Assembly: GCA_018350325.1 (NCBI GenBank)
Contig: JAEVLN010000007.1
Span: 1,455,109 to 1,519,108 of the forward strand
Length of the DNA stretch: 64,000 nucleotides
Direction of reading: 5' to 3'
Source: Globodera rostochiensis
Taxonomy: Eukaryota > Nematoda > Chromadorea > Rhabditida > Heteroderidae
Part shown: positions 18,792-28,153 of the stretch, piece after piece
How the letters are laid out: every line of letters starts with the position of its first letter
How positions within the stretch are numbered: the first letter of the stretch is position 1
Position numbers and translations under genes: made by a program
The notes under the pieces: generated by a model
The model's database searches: none
Seen by the model: the letters and a program-made list of their open reading frames with translations, nothing else
Told to the model about the DNA's origin: nothing

Positions 18792-19874
18792 ATGATAAAT
18801 ATGAGCAAGGTAGATAAAATATTGAAAAAAGTTTATTTCGACCTCAAGTCTCCGTCTAGTTTTGCGGGGGTAAATAAAATTTTAGAAGAAGCAAGGAAGG
18901 TAAATCCCAAAATTAAAATGGAGCATGTTACCAAATTTCTTGAGAAACAAAAAACTTACACTCTCCATAAACCCATTAGAAAAAGATTTTCCAAACTAAA
19001 AACAATACCTACTGGGTTTCATACTGACTGGCAATGTGATCTTTGTATTTTTGACCAATTAAAACAATATAACAACGGATATAAATATCTATTAGTCTGC
19101 ATAGATGTTCTGAGCCGAATGCTTTTTGTTGCTCCGGTAAAGTCTAAGAAGAGCGAAGACATGATAGTGGCTTTTGAAACGGTATTCAAAAAGGCCAATG
19201 TTTTACCTATGAAAATATATAGTGATAGCGGTCTAGAATTCCAAGCAAATAAAATGAAAACATATTTTAAAGATAAAACTATAATAAAACATGTTATGCA
19301 TAGTCCCCATCTTCACGCCGGCGTGGTGGAGATGGCGAATCGGACAATAAAGGAGCGTCTCTATAGATATTTTACCCAAAACAATACCCAGAGGTGGATT
19401 GATGTTATTGATAAAATTATTAAAAATATTAATAATAGTGTACACAGAACAATCGGCATGAAGCCAACAGACGTAACGTTTAAAAACGCCAGAGCACTAT
19501 GGGAGAAAGTATATGGTGAAAAGGAAGAACCACAAAACGAATCGAAATTTAAGGTCGGGGACACCGTTCGGATTACAAAAGAAAAAGGTGTATTTGCAAA
19601 AGGGTATTATCCAAATTTTACAGAAGAAATATTTAAAATTGCTAAAGTCCTTTCGACCGTTCCCCAATCTTACCGTATTGAAGATTTTGACGATAACTTA
19701 ATCAAGGGAATTTTCTATAATCAGGAACTTGTAAAAGTATCAGAGGACTCCAGACTTGCGGAGATATTAAAAACGCGAGTTCGTAAAGGGGTCAAAGAAC
19801 ATTTTGTACGATGGTTGGCAGACACAAACAAACCAGATAGCTGGGTAAAAGATACGGATATTGAAATGAAATAG
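18792..19874 (+). CDS. Polinton-type integrase with chromodomain-like tail (left arm copy)
   Basis: This 360-aa protein has a retroviral-type integrase core. WQCDL gives D83, YSDSGLEF gives D145, and VVEMANRTIK gives E180, with D-to-E spacing of 34 residues, close to the D,D35E pattern. The N-terminal 75 residues have no obvious zinc-binding HHCC. Residues about 250-275 (KFKVGDTVRI) form the SH3-like beta domain common after integrase cores. Residues about 309-360 (LAEILKTRVRKG..EHFVRW....DSWV) look like a chromodomain. This is the arrangement of Polinton/Maverick integrases and of C. elegans F54H12.3. It would join element ends to chromosomal DNA, producing 6-bp duplications. A second, identical protein is encoded by the right arm. 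Confidence 0.93.
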   Translation: MINMSKVDKILKKVYFDLKSPSSFAGVNKILEEARKVNPKIKMEHVTKFLEKQKTYTLHKPIRKRFSKLKTIPTGFHTDWQCDLCIFDQLKQYNNGYKYLLVCIDVLSRMLFVAPVKSKKSEDMIVAFETVFKKANVLPMKIYSDSGLEFQANKMKTYFKDKTIIKHVMHSPHLHAGVVEMANRTIKERLYRYFTQNNTQRWIDVIDKIIKNINNSVHRTIGMKPTDVTFKNARALWEKVYGEKEEPQNESKFKVGDTVRITKEKGVFAKGYYPNFTEEIFKIAKVLSTVPQSYRIEDFDDNLIKGIFYNQELVKVSEDSRLAEILKTRVRKGVKEHFVRWLADTNKPDSWVKDTDIEMK

Positions 19875-19969
19875 AATGGGGTATTTATTCCATACCGAAG
19901 AAGCTAGCTCAAAAGGTGAATGCCTATTAAGAAAAAAGGTGGGGTCAGAGGGTTGCGAATAAGAAACGA

Positions 19970-20400
19970 TTAAGGACCCATGACGCGGGTCAAACGGTGT
20001 CTAGATATTAGGGTATGACAATATGATACCACGGTGTGACAAACAGTATGACTACTATGACAAAATATGTCTAATAATGAACTCATTATGACGATTGTAT
20101 GAGAAACAATGCCTAGAAAATAATGACTATTGTATGATTAAGTATGACTAATTATAACCATGTCTGACAAAGTATGACAAAACGATGACTATTATGCCAA
20201 ACAGTATGACTATGACATGTGACAAATGATGAAACAGCATGACAGATGACAATAATATGACAATAGCGACTATGATGAGGATGACAGCGATTAGTAATGA
20301 TGCATGTAATATGGTACAACGATTAAAATGCCGTATGACAATGGGGAAAAAAATAAGGGGTAAAATATATCGTATGATGACGATGAATAGGATCTCTTTT
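19970..20400 (+). repeat. Degenerate TATGAC tandem tract, Element A left arm
   Basis: This stretch consists largely of variants of TATGACAAA and GTATGACTA. Frames through it and its complement (IVILFGIIVIVLS-like) are repeat artefacts. Mirrored at about 25920-26350; longer versions lie in both arms of Element B (34750-35345 and 42415-43010). It could be a spacer or a replication or packaging signal, but nothing in the sequence decides this. Confidence 0.75.
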
Positions 20401-21019
20401 GTTACTCTTGCTATCAATAAGATGTGGTGTCACCCCCGTTCACAACCGATTGCAAACGGGGCCAGGGGAGTTTCCTTTCCAGCCCAACCACCCGGCGAAG
20501 GTCCAACAAGAGGTCTACAAAACCTATCTAGTCTGTGAATTTGGATCTGTTTTATACAAATGATATATCATTTGAAAGAGGAGATTTTTCTGCACAGAAT
20601 TACTTCGCAAATATTTTTTTAAAGACCAATGAACGATACTATGTGCTCATAGTGTAATAAGGCTATTGGTACTGAAAAATACAAGTTCAAAGTAATCCAT
20701 TAATTTAACCGAGATCCAAGCCTAATGGATGTTTTTTTCTACAAAAAATGCCCCGATTACACAAACCACCAACCAAAAGCTTAATCAAATGGTCCCCCAA
20801 AACCTATTGGGCCGTTGCCAAATCCAAAATTCTACTTTTCCCTCCCGTACCTCAAGGTCATTTCGGCACCTGTCAATCAAACTTTTCTCCGTGCACCAAA
20901 AATTTCATCTGACCGAGATTACCTGTCAATCAAACTTTTCTCCGCTTAAAATTTGCAACAAAGATTTCGACAGATTACCAATCGATTTCATTTTTGTGAC
21001 ATGTTAAATAAGGTTCGAA

Positions 21020-21270
21020 ATAAGGGGTAGCGAGTCGGGTAAAAGTAGCGAGAGAGGGTGTAGCGAGTTGGCGTGTAGCGAGCAGGGTAAATACTCCGGC
21101 GGCTAACCTTTGTACGGGTACCAAGGGTTTCCTTTAGTTTGGAATAATGCGCGGATAAATATTTAAAAGGTGAAACGCAAATTGAGAAAAGAGGTGAAAA
21201 CTAAACAGGTGAAATGTGAACACAAAATAGGTGAAAAGAGGTGAAATCAGGTGTAATTTCACCTAAACGA
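21020..21270 (+). promoter_or_regulatory. TAGCGAG and AGGTGAAA direct-repeat cluster, Element A left arm
   Basis: About five TAGCGAG copies (21027-21082) are followed by about six AGGTGAAA copies (21165-21260), an inverted ACCTAAACG and a GATATAGGGCAC box. A similar AGGTGAAA cluster sits directly upstream of the FLYWCH frame in both elements. Mirrored at about 25050-25290. I infer binding sites for an element-encoded regulator. Confidence 0.5.
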
Positions 21271-21316
21271 TATAGGGCACATGTTTACGGAGGGAGGGGG
21301 GTGATAAAATAAGAGG

Positions 21317-21439
21317 ATGGGGGCGCTGGTTAAAAACCAAACCCTATCGGGCCTTTTGCCAAATCTAAAATACGTACCCGCCACATTTTCAAGGCCATAT
21401 CGCCGAGTGAAAAATATGAGAAGAAGGTCAGAAATTTGA
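21317..21439 (+). CDS. Possible 40-aa basic peptide
   Basis: This short frame begins with ATG just after the AGGTGAAA cluster and TATAGGG box, with a very basic end (RPYRRVKNMRRRSEI). Its first half is a diverged repeat of the stretch around 20790-20860 (CCTAT(T/C)GGGCC, GCCAAAT(C/T)(C/T)AAAAT). In Element B the ATG is lost. It may be only regulatory sequence. Confidence 0.2.
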   Translation: MGALVKNQTLSGLLPNLKYVPATFSRPYRRVKNMRRRSEI

Positions 21440-21597
21440 GAAACTTTATCAGAATTATGAGAAGCTGGTCGGAAAAATTGAATTAGGACAGAAACTGATG
21501 GTCAAAGGAGAATAGAATGACCAATATGAAAAACGTGGATATGAGAATAAGAGAAAAAAACTGCGAACTGTACGAAATTCAACATCGTTGAAAAAAA

Positions 21598-21605
21598 TAT
21601 AAAAG
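21598..21605 (+). promoter_or_regulatory. TATA box upstream of ORF1/ORF2, left arm of Element A
   Basis: TATAAAAG lies 28-35 nt before the ORF1 start codon, the same spacing as at the integrase gene. It is conserved in all four arms. Confidence 0.5.
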
Positions 21606-21632
21606 CAAATCCAAATCACAGAAAAAGGAAAC

Positions 21633-21980
21633 ATGTACGAATTTAGCCCTCAAGTAAGGGAGAATACAGTATTTCTGAAAAAGATAGCCTCTAACCGTTC
21701 AGATCGAAAGAAGAACGAAATCGAGTCTGCAACTACCGACCAAATTTTGGCAATTGTTGAAATTTGTGTAAACATTTTGAGTTTTAATTTCAAACTTAAT
21801 AAAAGCCAAAAACAAAAACTTATCCAGTACGCAGATTTTTATCGGGCTATTGCCAGATCACGTTCGGAAAAGGCAGCAAGAAAAGAAATACAGCAGGGAA
21901 GCGGAATAGCGCTAGGAGCACTCATAATCCCAGTTCTAAGTGTTCTAGCTCAACATTTGTTAGAAAAAATCATATCATGA
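21633..21980 (+). CDS. ORF1, element protein of unknown function (left arm of A)
   Basis: A 115-aa protein, not assigned to a named family. A basic N-terminal half (SNRSDRKKNE) is followed by a conserved-looking helix (ATTDQILAIVEICVNIL), a basic middle (KSQKQKLIQYADFYRAIARSRSEKAARK) and a hydrophobic C-terminal segment (IALGALIIPVLSVLAQHLL). The shape, small and basic with a hydrophobic tail, would fit a minor virion or membrane-associated protein, but that is inference. The stop TGA overlaps the ATG of ORF2 (ATGA). Compared with the other three copies, this one lacks one residue after KNE. Confidence 0.75.
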   Translation: MYEFSPQVRENTVFLKKIASNRSDRKKNEIESATTDQILAIVEICVNILSFNFKLNKSQKQKLIQYADFYRAIARSRSEKAARKEIQQGSGIALGALIIPVLSVLAQHLLEKIIS

Positions 21981-22855
21981 AATTTGCAAAGAAAACGATA
22001 ATGGTCCCAGAAGCGGAATACCATTCGTTATTAAACGCGTTCAGGGGCGGAGATTATCTGCAAAATGAAAAAGCCTTATTAGATGCAAAGATTATGCAAA
22101 ATTTAGAAGATCCAACAATAAGTGAAGATCTTAAAGCGAGTAGACATAGTTGGCTTTATAAGGAGCGAAGAATGATAAAAAGAATGGTTGATAATAGACC
22201 GCAAAGAGTTGTGATTGTTAACCAAAATGCGGCACCTAATGTTGCACCATATTTGGGGGTTAGTCAGCCGAATAGCCAGGCAACCGAGGAGCCAAGAAAA
22301 TTCATAGTGCCTACAAAAAGGCTCAGAAGGGAAGAAAACGAAAGTGAGGAAGTTGATAAAAACTTGATAGATGAAAACATGAGGGCGGTGATTCAATCTT
22401 CGTCAAATGAAGAAGAACCCCCATTCGAAATACACTCCCCAGTTTCTTCCGAAACATCGTCGATTTTTAAAACACCCGAAAAATTGCGCCCTACTACGAT
22501 CATTCACCCCAACTTATTAGGAGATCTTTTTAATTATGTATCTAAAAACAAAGATACATTTAAAATAACAGCAAGAGGGAAAGTTCAGTCTAATAAAAAC
22601 CTGCCAATTGATGACAGCAATTATAAGAACGTCTTGAAATATCTCGCAGGAGAAGAGATGGACACACCCCGGGGAGCAAAATTTCTAAAGGATAGGCTCT
22701 TAAAAGACGCGAAAATACGAGAAATGGTTGACAAGTCAAGCGCCATGTGGGGAAAAGGTACAAAATTTTTTATAAAAAACAACCCTATAAAAAATACCGG
22801 CACGCTACAGCAGATGAAAAAACCGTTTAAGCCTACATTATGGGCAAGGCTATAG
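21977..22855 (+). CDS. ORF2, element protein of unknown function (left arm of A)
   Basis: A 292-aa protein, the only full-length ORF2 of the four. The N-terminal region begins MKFAKKTIMVPEAEYHSLLNAF. A helical part with LDAKIMQNLEDPTISED follows, then an acidic, low-complexity middle (about 115-165). The C-terminal domain (about 170-292) contains DDSNYKNVLKYLAGEE and many lysines. It starts inside the ORF1 stop with a 4-nt ATGA overlap, so both proteins probably come from one transcript by termination-reinitiation. No enzyme motif is visible. A structural or nucleic-acid-binding role is possible. I cannot name a family. Confidence 0.75.
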   Translation: MKFAKKTIMVPEAEYHSLLNAFRGGDYLQNEKALLDAKIMQNLEDPTISEDLKASRHSWLYKERRMIKRMVDNRPQRVVIVNQNAAPNVAPYLGVSQPNSQATEEPRKFIVPTKRLRREENESEEVDKNLIDENMRAVIQSSSNEEEPPFEIHSPVSSETSSIFKTPEKLRPTTIIHPNLLGDLFNYVSKNKDTFKITARGKVQSNKNLPIDDSNYKNVLKYLAGEEMDTPRGAKFLKDRLLKDAKIREMVDKSSAMWGKGTKFFIKNNPIKNTGTLQQMKKPFKPTLWARL

Positions 22856-22886
22856 ATTAATATGATATTGCCGTACGTTATTGCGC

Positions 22887-23431
22887 TCATAAATCCGGCA
22901 AAAGAAGGGAATATTTAACAGCAAAAATTATAAACCCGGGTATGAAAAGAGATAAAGATCATCGCGTTAGGGGCAGAATATTCTGATAACTTTAATATTT
23001 GGAATAAAGATTACGATCTTGTGTGAATTAATTCAACTCGTTTTCTATTTGCAATAAAATTGGGTCTGGGGTGTGATTGTGGTTTCGCGTAAGAATAAAT
23101 TTTTCATCCCTTTCGAACCCCCACCCCTCACAACCATATCTAAAACATTCACATCGCCACCAAGTCTTGAATTTTCCTGACTTATGCTTATAATAACGAT
23201 AACCATCGCAAAATTTCCCCTTCACATCTTTTATTGTGTTTAATTTGGTTTTTATTTTGCATATACCCCCCTAAAACGCATACCCTATATACTTTTAGGT
23301 GAACTTTCACCCGATTACACCTCTTTTCACCTATTTTGTGGTCACCTTTTTCACCTACTTGCATTTCGCCTTTTTACCCGGTTGTGTTTAACCCGCATTA
23401 TCTTTTTGACACGTCGACGCCGGCCATACGC
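22887..23431. other. Core (unique centre) of Element A
   Basis: The 545-bp stretch between the arms is the only single-copy part of Element A. It holds the FLYWCH-type frame on the minus strand, preceded by AGGTGAAA boxes (23300-23370, reverse orientation) and a TATATAG box. In Element B the same stretch occurs in both arms, so Element A probably lost one copy plus the innermost sequence by a deletion that fused GCGCG at 23430 to the right arm. Confidence 0.7.
23028..23250 (-). pseudogene. FLYWCH-type zinc-finger frame, start codon lost (Element A core)
   Basis: The frame encodes GKFCDGYRYYKHKSGKFKTWW followed by RCECFRYGCEGWGF and NHNHTPDP. This is the Y-x-W-C...C...HxH pattern of FLYWCH/WRKY-like DNA-binding fingers. 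In Element B the protein starts MPKLNTIKDVKG (74 aa). Here a short deletion removes the ATG while the rest of the frame stays open, so only non-ATG initiation could make the protein. Confidence 0.65.
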
Positions 23432-23474
23432 GCGCAATAACGTACGGCAATATCATATTAATCTATAGCCTTGC

Positions 23475-24341
23475 CTATAATGTAGGCTTAAACGGTTTTT
23501 TCATCTGCTGTAGCGTGCCGGTATTTTTTATAGGGTTGTTTTTTATAAAAAATTTTGTACCTTTTCCCCACATGGCGCTTGACTTGTCAACCATTTCTCG
23601 TATTTTCGCGTCTTTTAAGAGCCTATCCTTTAGAAATTTTGCTCCCCGGGGTGTGTCCATCTCTTCTCCTGCGAGATATTTCAAGACGTTCTTATAATTG
23701 CTGTCATCAATTGGCAGGTTTTTATTAGACTGAACTTTCCCTCTTGCTGTTATTTTAAATGTATCTTTGTTTTTAGATACATAATTAAAAAGATCTCCTA
23801 ATAAGTTGGGGTGAATGATCGTAGTAGGGCGCAATTTTTCGGGTGTTTTAAAAATCGACGATGTTTCGGAAGAAACTGGGGAGTGTATTTCGAATGGGGG
23901 TTCTTCTTCATTTGACGAAGATTGAATCACCGCCCTCATGTTTTCATTTATCAAGTTTTTATCAACTTCCTCACTTTCGTTTTCTTCCCTTCTGAGCCTT
24001 TTTGTAGGCACTATGAATTTTCTTGGCTCCTCGGTTGCCTGGCTATTCGGCTGACTAACCCCCAAATATGGTGCAACATTAGGTGCCGCATTTTGGTTAA
24101 CAATCACAACTCTTTGCGGTCTATTATCAACCATTCTTTTTATCATTCTTCGCTCCTTATAAAGCCAACTATGTCTACTCGCTTTAAGATCTTCACTTAT
24201 TGTTGGATCTTCTAAATTTTGCATAATCTTTGCATCTAATAAGGCTTTTTCATTTTGCAGATAATCTCCGCCCCTGAACGCGTTTAATAACGAATGGTAT
24301 TCCGCTTCTGGGACCATTATCGTTTTCTTTGCAAATTTCAT
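23475..24341 (-). CDS. ORF2, right arm copy of Element A (4 residues short)
   Basis: 288 aa, nearly identical to the left-arm ORF2. A TGG-to-TAG change removes the last four residues, and one D is replaced by N in the acidic middle. The ATGA overlap with ORF1 is kept. The tail loss is probably mild, so this copy may still function. Confidence 0.75.
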   Translation of the reverse strand: MKFAKKTIMVPEAEYHSLLNAFRGGDYLQNEKALLDAKIMQNLEDPTISEDLKASRHSWLYKERRMIKRMVDNRPQRVVIVNQNAAPNVAPYLGVSQPNSQATEEPRKFIVPTKRLRREENESEEVDKNLINENMRAVIQSSSNEEEPPFEIHSPVSSETSSIFKTPEKLRPTTIIHPNLLGDLFNYVSKNKDTFKITARGKVQSNKNLPIDDSNYKNVLKYLAGEEMDTPRGAKFLKDRLLKDAKIREMVDKSSAMWGKGTKFFIKNNPIKNTGTLQQMKKPFKPTL

Positions 24342-24688
24342 GATATGATTTTTTCTAACAAATGTTGAGCTAGAACACTTAGAACTGGGATTATGAGTGC
24401 TCCTAGCGCTATTCCGCTTCCCTGCTGTATTTCTTTTCTTGCTGCCTTTTCCGAACGTGATCTGGCAATAGCCCGATAAAAATCTGCGTACTGGATAAGT
24501 TTTTGTTTTTGGCTTTTATTAAGTTTGAAATTAAAACTCAAAATGTTTACACAAATTTCAACAATTGCCAAAATTTGGTCGGTAGTTGCAGACTCGATTA
24601 ATTCGTTCTTCTTTCGATCTGAACGGTTAGAGGCTATCTTTTTCAGAAATACTGTATTCTCCCTTACTTGAGGGCTAAATTCGTACAT
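24338..24688 (-). CDS. ORF1, right arm copy of Element A
   Basis: A 116-aa version with the KNELIES stretch, matching both copies in Element B, so it is the ancestral form. Domain layout is as for the left-arm copy: basic, helical, with a hydrophobic C-terminus. It is followed by ORF2 through a 4-nt overlap. Confidence 0.75.
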   Translation of the reverse strand: MYEFSPQVRENTVFLKKIASNRSDRKKNELIESATTDQILAIVEICVNILSFNFKLNKSQKQKLIQYADFYRAIARSRSEKAARKEIQQGSGIALGALIIPVLSVLAQHLLEKIIS

Positions 24689-26450
24689 GTTTCCTTTTTC
24701 TGTGATTTGGATTTGCTTTTATATTTTTTTCAACGATGTTGAATTTCGTACAGTTCGCAGTTTTTTTCTCTTATTCTCATATCCACGTTTTTCATATTGG
24801 TCATTCTATTCTCCTTTGACCATCAGTTTCTGTCCTAATTCAATTTTTCCGACCAGCTTCTCATAATTCTGATAAAGTTTCTCAAATTTCTGACCTTCTT
24901 CTCATATTTTTCACTCGGCGATATGGCCTTGAAAATGTGGCGGGTACGTATTTTAGATTTGGCAAAAGGCCCGATAGGGTTTGGTTTTTAACCAGCGCCC
25001 CCATCCTCTTATTTTATCACCCCCCTCCCTCCGTAAACACGTGCCCTATATCGTTTAGGTGAAATTACACCTGATTTCACCTCTTTTCACCTATTTTGTG
25101 TTCACATTTCACCTGTTTAGTTTTCACCTCTTTTCTCCATTTGCGTTTCACCTTTTAAATATTTATCCGCGCATTATTCCAAACTAAAGGAAACCCTTGG
25201 TACCCGTACAAAGGTAAGCCGCCGGGGTATTTACCCTGCTCGCTACCCGCCAACTCGCTACACCCCCTCTCGCTACTTTTACCCGACTCGCTACCCCTTA
25301 TTTCGAACCTTATTTAACATGTCACAAAAATGAAATCGATTGGTAATCTGTCGAAATCTTTGTTGCAAATTTTAAGCGGAGAAAAAAGTTTGATTGACAG
25401 GTAATCGGTCCGATGAAATTTTTGGTGCACGGAGAAAAGTTTGATTGACAGGTGCCGAAATGACCTTGAGGGACGGGGGGGGGGGAAAGTTGAATTTTGG
25501 ATTTGGCAATGGGCCCAATAGGTTTTGGGGGACCATTTGATTAAGCTTTTGGTTGGTGGTTTGTGTAATCGGGGCATTTTTTGTAGAAAAAAACATCCAT
25601 TAGGCTTGGATCTCGGTTAAATTAATGGATTACTTTGAACTTGTATTTTTCAGTACCAATAGCCTTATTACACTATGAGCACATAGTATCGTTCATTGGT
25701 CTTTAAAAAAATATTTGCGAAGTAATTCTGTGCAGAAAAATCTCCTCTTTCAAATGATATATCATTTGTATAAAACAGATCCAAATTCACAGACTAGATA
25801 GGTTTTGTAGACCTCTTGTTGGACCTTCGCCGGGTGGTTGGGCTGGAAAGGAAACTCCCCTGGCCCCGTTTGCAATCGGTTGTGAACGGGGGTGACACCA
25901 CATCTTATTGATAGCAAGAGTAACAAAAGAGATCCTATTCATCGTCATCATACGATATATTTTACCCCTTATTTTTTTCCCCATTGTCATACGGCATTTT
26001 AATCGTTGTACCATATTACATGCATCATTACTAATCGCTGTCATCCTCATCATAGTCGCTATTGTCATATTATTGTCATCTGTCATGCTGTTTCATCATT
26101 TGTCACATGTCATAGTCATACTGTTTGGCATAATAGTCATCGTTTTGTCATACTTTGTCAGACATGGTTATAATTAGTCATACTTAATCATACAATAGTC
26201 ATTATTTTCTAGGCATTGTTTCTCATACAATCGTCATAATGAGTTCATTATTAGACATATTTTGTCATAGTAGTCATACTGTTTGTCACACCGTGGTATC
26301 ATATTGTCATACCCTAATATCTAGACACCGTTTGACCCGCGTCATGGGTCCTTAATCGTTTCTTATTCGCAACCCTCTGACCCCACCTTTTTTCTTAATA
26401 GGCATTCACCTTTTGAGCTAGCTTCTTCGGTATGGAATAAATACCCCATT

Positions 26451-27533
26451 CTATTTCATTTCAATATCCGTATCTTTTACCCAGCTATCTGGTTTGTTTG
26501 TGTCTGCCAACCATCGTACAAAATGTTCTTTGACCCCTTTACGAACTCGCGTTTTTAATATCTCCGCAAGTCTGGAGTCCTCTGATACTTTTACAAGTTC
26601 CTGATTATAGAAAATTCCCTTGATTAAGTTATCGTCAAAATCTTCAATACGGTAAGATTGGGGAACGGTCGAAAGGACTTTAGCAATTTTAAATATTTCT
26701 TCTGTAAAATTTGGATAATACCCTTTTGCAAATACACCTTTTTCTTTTGTAATCCGAACGGTGTCCCCGACCTTAAATTTCGATTCGTTTTGTGGTTCTT
26801 CCTTTTCACCATATACTTTCTCCCATAGTGCTCTGGCGTTTTTAAACGTTACGTCTGTTGGCTTCATGCCGATTGTTCTGTGTACACTATTATTAATATT
26901 TTTAATAATTTTATCAATAACATCAATCCACCTCTGGGTATTGTTTTGGGTAAAATATCTATAGAGACGCTCCTTTATTGTCCGATTCGCCATCTCCACC
27001 ACGCCGGCGTGAAGATGGGGACTATGCATAACATGTTTTATTATAGTTTTATCTTTAAAATATGTTTTCATTTTATTTGCTTGGAATTCTAGACCGCTAT
27101 CACTATATATTTTCATAGGTAAAACATTGGCCTTTTTGAATACCGTTTCAAAAGCCACTATCATGTCTTCGCTCTTCTTAGACTTTACCGGAGCAACAAA
27201 AAGCATTCGGCTCAGAACATCTATGCAGACTAATAGATATTTATATCCGTTGTTATATTGTTTTAATTGGTCAAAAATACAAAGATCACATTGCCAGTCA
27301 GTATGAAACCCAGTAGGTATTGTTTTTAGTTTGGAAAATCTTTTTCTAATGGGTTTATGGAGAGTGTAAGTTTTTTGTTTCTCAAGAAATTTGGTAACAT
27401 GCTCCATTTTAATTTTGGGATTTACCTTCCTTGCTTCTTCTAAAATTTTATTTACCCCCGCAAAACTAGACGGAGACTTGAGGTCGAAATAAACTTTTTT
27501 CAATATTTTATCTACCTTGCTCATATTTATCAT
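26451..27533 (-). CDS. Polinton-type integrase with chromodomain-like tail (right arm copy)
   Basis: 360 aa, with the same translation as the left-arm copy, including D83, D145, E180 and the chromodomain-like C-terminus. It points toward the core, as does its mirror. Two intact identical integrases in an element whose other sequences have drifted suggests either very recent doubling or gene conversion between arms. Confidence 0.93.
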   Translation of the reverse strand: MINMSKVDKILKKVYFDLKSPSSFAGVNKILEEARKVNPKIKMEHVTKFLEKQKTYTLHKPIRKRFSKLKTIPTGFHTDWQCDLCIFDQLKQYNNGYKYLLVCIDVLSRMLFVAPVKSKKSEDMIVAFETVFKKANVLPMKIYSDSGLEFQANKMKTYFKDKTIIKHVMHSPHLHAGVVEMANRTIKERLYRYFTQNNTQRWIDVIDKIIKNINNSVHRTIGMKPTDVTFKNARALWEKVYGEKEEPQNESKFKVGDTVRITKEKGVFAKGYYPNFTEEIFKIAKVLSTVPQSYRIEDFDDNLIKGIFYNQELVKVSEDSRLAEILKTRVRKGVKEHFVRWLADTNKPDSWVKDTDIEMK

Positions 27534-27879
27534 AATAATATTATAATTTTTATTTAAGTTTATCTTTTATAAACTCAAAGAGCGTGCGCGTTAGTAGCTG
27601 TGAATAAAGGGGGGGGGGTAATTTACGATTTACAATGTTTTTAAAACGTCTGTTTTTGGTTTGTGGTGCCAGTCGAGATTTTTTTTTGGGGGGGGGGGAT
27701 CCATACCTACATTTAAAAATCTGGCGCTCAGCTGGCCGCAATACCTGGATGCCATTTTCTTCTGGCGCTCAGTTGGCCTTCCCGGGAGGGAGGGAAGGTG
27801 GGGGGAAAGGGGGGCTCAATAGGGAGGGAAGGTTGCCGGGCCTAGAAATTTGGGGCGGGATTCTTAGGCCAACACTGCT

Positions 27880-27885
27880 TGCAAA
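27880..27885 (+). repeat. Right target-site duplication of Element A (TGCAAA)
   Basis: This hexamer directly follows the CTGCT terminus and is identical to 18437-18442. Confidence 0.9.
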
Positions 27886-27904
27886 TCAAATTTATTTTAA
27901 AAAA

Positions 27905-28151
27905 TTTTCAGGAGAGCAATTTGTTTGCTTATTTGTTTGAATTTGGCGAGTCTTTGTGCTCCAAGCTTTGTGATGGAGTTGGGGAGAGTTTTTCAAAATT
28001 TTCAAAAATCATTCAGGAGGGGGACAATTCAACCTGTGACCGGTAATTTTCAAAAAATAATTTTTCCAGGGTGATATCGTGGATGTCGCCTGGACAAATG
28101 CCTTTGGTTGGCATGGATCCGACATACGGCGTCGAACTTAGAGACCTGTAA
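27905..28151 (+). other. Possible exons of an unrecognised gene beside Element A
   Basis: After a TTTTCAG acceptor at 27904, an open stretch (ESNLFAYLFEFGESLCSKLC...) runs to a CCG|GTAATT donor near 28052. A short intron with a TTTTTCCAG acceptor then leads to a second open stretch (VISWMSPGQMPLVGMDPTYG) ending in TAA near 28153. The phases match. No family is recognised and no exons are seen left of Element A, so this may be the end of a broken gene. Confidence 0.3.
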
Positions 28152-28153
28152 TA

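Larger units (their letters stand above)
18443..22886 (+). repeat. Left inverted arm of Element A
   Basis: This is a 4.44-kb inverted repeat of 23432-27879. Differences include homopolymer lengths near the end, a missing codon in ORF1, and an extra AG in the GACCGAGATTACC word near 20912. Confidence 0.95.
18443..27879. mobile_element. Element A: palindromic Polinton-like transposon (9437 bp)
   Basis: The element begins AGCAGTGTTGGCC and ends GGCCAACACTGCT. It is flanked on both sides by TGCAAA (18437-18442 and 27880-27885), a perfect 6-bp target duplication. AG...CT ends plus 6-bp duplications are diagnostic of Polinton/Maverick transposons. The inside is a near-perfect palindrome: arms 18443-22886 and 23432-27879 around a 545-bp core. 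Each arm carries a chromodomain integrase gene and an ORF1/ORF2 pair, pointing inward. The core holds a FLYWCH-type frame. No polymerase B, ATPase, protease or known capsid gene is present, so the element is not self-sufficient as a classical Polinton. The arms differ by small indels and point changes. The flanks are unique rather than mirrored, which argues against a chimeric assembly. Confidence 0.93.
23432..27879 (-). repeat. Right inverted arm of Element A
   Basis: This mirrors the left arm. The integrase copy translates identically, while ORF2 has a premature stop near its end. Confidence 0.95.

Noticed and set aside
20148..20538. Hydrophobic 89-aa and methionine-rich 99-aa frames in the TATGAC tract
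   Set aside because: They are opposite-strand translations of a degenerate tandem repeat and change with repeat length between arms.
18443..27879. Palindrome as an assembly or missed-adapter artefact
   Set aside because: An artefact would mirror the flanks too. Here the flanks are unique, the ends carry a 6-bp duplication, and the arms differ by indels and substitutions.
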